From: Microlunatus elymi
GTDB taxonomy: Bacteria; Actinomycetota; Actinomycetes; Propionibacteriales; Propionibacteriaceae
Assembly: GCF_007362775.1 (NCBI RefSeq)
Contig: NZ_CP041692.1
Span: 3,286,001 to 3,350,000 of the forward strand
Direction: 5' to 3'
Length of the DNA stretch: 64,000 bases
In this document: positions 61,319 through 64,000 of the stretch, in pieces
Numbering within the stretch: position 1 is the stretch's first letter
Layout of the letters: each line of letters starts with the position of its first letter
Position numbers and translations under genes: made by a program
The notes under the pieces: model-generated
What the model was told of the DNA's origin: nothing
The model's input: only the letters and a program-made list of their open reading frames with translations
Database searches by the model: none

Positions 61319-61688
61319 CGATCTCTTGATCGGCGTAGAGGGCGACGGCCTCGGTCGCGGTCGGGGTTCGATGGTCGACCACGGTGACGTCGGAGCGGCG
61401 GAAGGTGTACTTCGGCCACCAGGCCAGGGAGAAGAAGCGGAACCACTCCAGGTTCTCGCCACTGTAACGAGCAACTCCGAGCACCCAGTTGGTGCTCGGA
61501 GTCGTGGTGTCGACCGATGCGTCGGCGGGCGTGCCCGCGGGGCGTACGTGTCGGCGCATGCTGCACTCGAACGTTCCGCCGTTGCGAGCAACCCAGCGCC
61601 GGCGGACGGCGAGGCCGATCAGGCACAGCCCGAGGAACACCAGGACAAGCCCGATGATCTCCACGGCGCTGAGCCAACCCGACCCCAC
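61149..61688 (-). CDS. DUF2550 membrane protein
   Basis: A 179-residue protein with one N-terminal membrane helix (AVEIIGLVLVFLGLCLIGLA) followed by a basic juxtamembrane stretch and the DUF2550 domain (GTFECSMR, WVLGVARYSGENLEWFRFFS, WWPKYTFRRSDV). Its place directly downstream of atpC matches the arrangement in mycobacteria (Rv1312 after Rv1311, from memory). Function is unknown. GTG start. Confidence 0.82.
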   Translation of the reverse strand: MGSGWLSAVEIIGLVLVFLGLCLIGLAVRRRWVARNGGTFECSMRRHVRPAGTPADASVDTTTPSTNWVLGVARYSGENLEWFRFFSLAWWPKYTFRRSDVTVVDHRTPTATEAVALYADQEIVTLAIASATSAGPRARSRARARGDVGSVERDLAMTPDSLTGMLSWLEAAPPGIGRY

Positions 61689-61743
61689 CTGCGTCCTGCC
61701 CTCCTGAGTCCAGTTCCGACGGTGTCAGACCCGGCCGAGAATG

Positions 61744-62145
61744 TCAGCGAGCCTTGCGGGCAGCGCTGAGCTGAGCCTCGGCTCGGCGGTACGCCTTGCG
61801 CGTCTCGTCGTCGTCATCACCCGACTCCATCCGGGATCGGGCGTCGGCGAGAGCGCGCTCGGCCAGTTCGACGGTGATCTCCTCGCCCATCCTGGCGTAC
61901 TCGCTGATCACCGAGACATGCCCCTTGGCCACCGAGATGAAGCCGCCGTCGACGGCCACCACCTCGCGCCGGCCGTCGGGCAACAGCAACTCGACACCAC
62001 CGGGGGCGAGCAGCGACAGCACCGGCTCGTGGCCGGCCAGGATGCCGATGTCGCCCTCGACCGTCTTGGCGATGACACTGTCGACGTCGCCGGACCAGAC
62101 CACCGCGTCGGCGGAGACGACCCGGACCTCCAACGGTTCAGCCAT
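61744..62145 (-). CDS. atpC: ATP synthase F1 epsilon subunit
   Basis: A 133-residue epsilon subunit of the F1 rotor, regulating ATP hydrolysis. The N-terminal beta-sandwich is clear (VRVVSADAVVWSGDVDSVIA, GDIGILAGHEPVLSLLAPG), with a C-terminal helical hairpin ending AEAQLSAARKAR. It lies six bases after the atpD stop codon, in the usual gamma-beta-epsilon order. Confidence 0.96.
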   Translation of the reverse strand: MAEPLEVRVVSADAVVWSGDVDSVIAKTVEGDIGILAGHEPVLSLLAPGGVELLLPDGRREVVAVDGGFISVAKGHVSVISEYARMGEEITVELAERALADARSRMESGDDDDETRKAYRRAEAQLSAARKAR

Positions 62146-62151
62146 CGTGGA

Positions 62152-63624
<1,473 letters not shown>

Positions 63625-63663
63625 TCACTCGGCTCGGTCGGGCGGTGCTCAATCGGCCCGTGC

Positions 63664-64000
63664 TCAGTCATCTTGGGCTCCCGCATTGGCCAGCGCGTCG
63701 ACACCACCGACGATCTCGCTGATCTCTTGGGTGATGCCGGCCTGGCGGACCTGGTTGGCCTCCCGGGTCAGGCTCTGGATCAGGTCTTCGGCGTTGTCGG
63801 TGGCCGACTTCATCGCCCGCTGCCGGGCCGCCAGCTCCGACGCCGCGCCCTGCAGCAGACAGAAGTGGATCCGGCTGGCCACGTACAGCGGCAGCAGCTC
63901 GTCCAGCACGGTCTCGGCGCTCGGCTCGAAGTCGTACAGCGGGAGCAGCTCGTCGGCTGACGGCGGCTCCTCGCCCTCGATGACCTCCAGCGGAGCCAGC
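63664..64000 (-). CDS. atpG: ATP synthase F1 gamma subunit (partial, 3' end)
   Basis: The window ends inside this gene, so only the C-terminal 111 residues are visible. They include [40 protein letters not shown] and the terminal helix [20 protein letters not shown], which is diagnostic for the gamma subunit. The stop lies 60 bp upstream of the atpD start. The tail ends [15 protein letters not shown], a few residues longer than in many bacteria. Confidence 0.96.
   Translation of the reverse strand, partial: LAPLEVIEGEEPPSADELLPLYDFEPSAETVLDELLPLYVASRIHFCLLQGAASELAARQRAMKSATDNAEDLIQSLTREANQVRQAGITQEISEIVGGVDALANAGAQDD

Overview
This 64 kb window is chromosomal DNA of a high-GC actinobacterium. 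The content points that way throughout: a GlgE-type glycogen cluster, an endonuclease NucS gene, DUF3349, DUF2550 and DUF222/13E12 proteins, a polar-growth-type coiled-coil protein beside methylmalonyl-CoA epimerase, and an F1-ATPase operon followed by a DUF2550 gene. The abundance of acyl-CoA mutase accessory genes fits the Propionibacteriales (for example a Microlunatus-like organism), but that placement is inference. No rRNA, tRNA or CRISPR-Cas locus was seen.

Layout. 1-5.2 kb: a GH3 glycosidase with its LacI-type regulator, a DUF3592 membrane protein and an enoyl-CoA hydratase. 5.2-6.9 kb: an intact IS1380-family insertion sequence with a 4-bp target duplication, ending 13 bp upstream of the hydratase start. 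7-22.9 kb: storage-glucan metabolism, with glgX, an oxidoreductase, glgP, a histidine phosphatase, then glgE, maltokinase, glgB and a Nudix gene as an apparent operon, followed by a thioredoxin-fold TPR protein and phosphoglucomutase. 22.9-26.6 kb: a PiT phosphate transporter behind a PHO-box-like repeat, with small accessory genes. 26.7-28.9 kb: a B12-dependent acyl-CoA mutase large subunit with isobutyryl-CoA-mutase-like residues, and a VOC protein. 29-37.5 kb: sugar-nucleotide and glycan genes (a CMP-sugar synthetase/HAD fusion, a GalU-like enzyme, a DUF6716 glycosyltransferase-like protein) mixed with a DUF222 protein and small enzymes. 37.5-39.3 kb: a MarR regulator, a PH-domain membrane protein and a 54-aa membrane protein.

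39.3-40.3 kb carries no gene. It holds a tandem array of about eight copies of a hairpin repeat (core CCTTCGACAAGCTCAGG) and a 161-bp imperfect hairpin. Single copies of the same repeat lie in frame inside maltokinase, the end of GlgB and the DUF6716 protein. 40.3-45.3 kb: meaB, thiolase, methylmalonyl-CoA epimerase, the coiled-coil protein and nucS. 45.3-50.6 kb: a three-gene ABC-2 exporter, 3-hydroxyacyl-CoA dehydrogenase, a zinc-ribbon protein and an alpha/beta hydrolase. 50.6-57.7 kb: a Tat-exported C39-like protease, a rifampicin-phosphotransferase-like enzyme with a C-terminal anchor, a PduO-type cobalamin adenosyltransferase, a sugar isomerase-like protein and an EEP phosphohydrolase. 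57.7-60.5 kb: an Acg-like nitroreductase and a DevS/DosT-like GAF sensor kinase preceded by a DevR-box-like sequence. 60.5-64 kb: four 50-bp tandem repeats, a truncated gene, DUF2550, atpC, atpD and the 3' part of atpG.

Two functional themes link the genes. One is alpha-glucan cycling: GlgE, maltokinase and GlgB build, while GlgX and GlgP degrade and Pgm connects to central metabolism. The other is short-chain acyl-CoA rearrangement: mutase, MeaB chaperone, adenosyltransferase, epimerase, thiolase, hydratase and dehydrogenase. The most unusual signals are the hairpin-repeat family, a strong excess of the palindrome TGATCA, and several small tandem arrays at gene ends.
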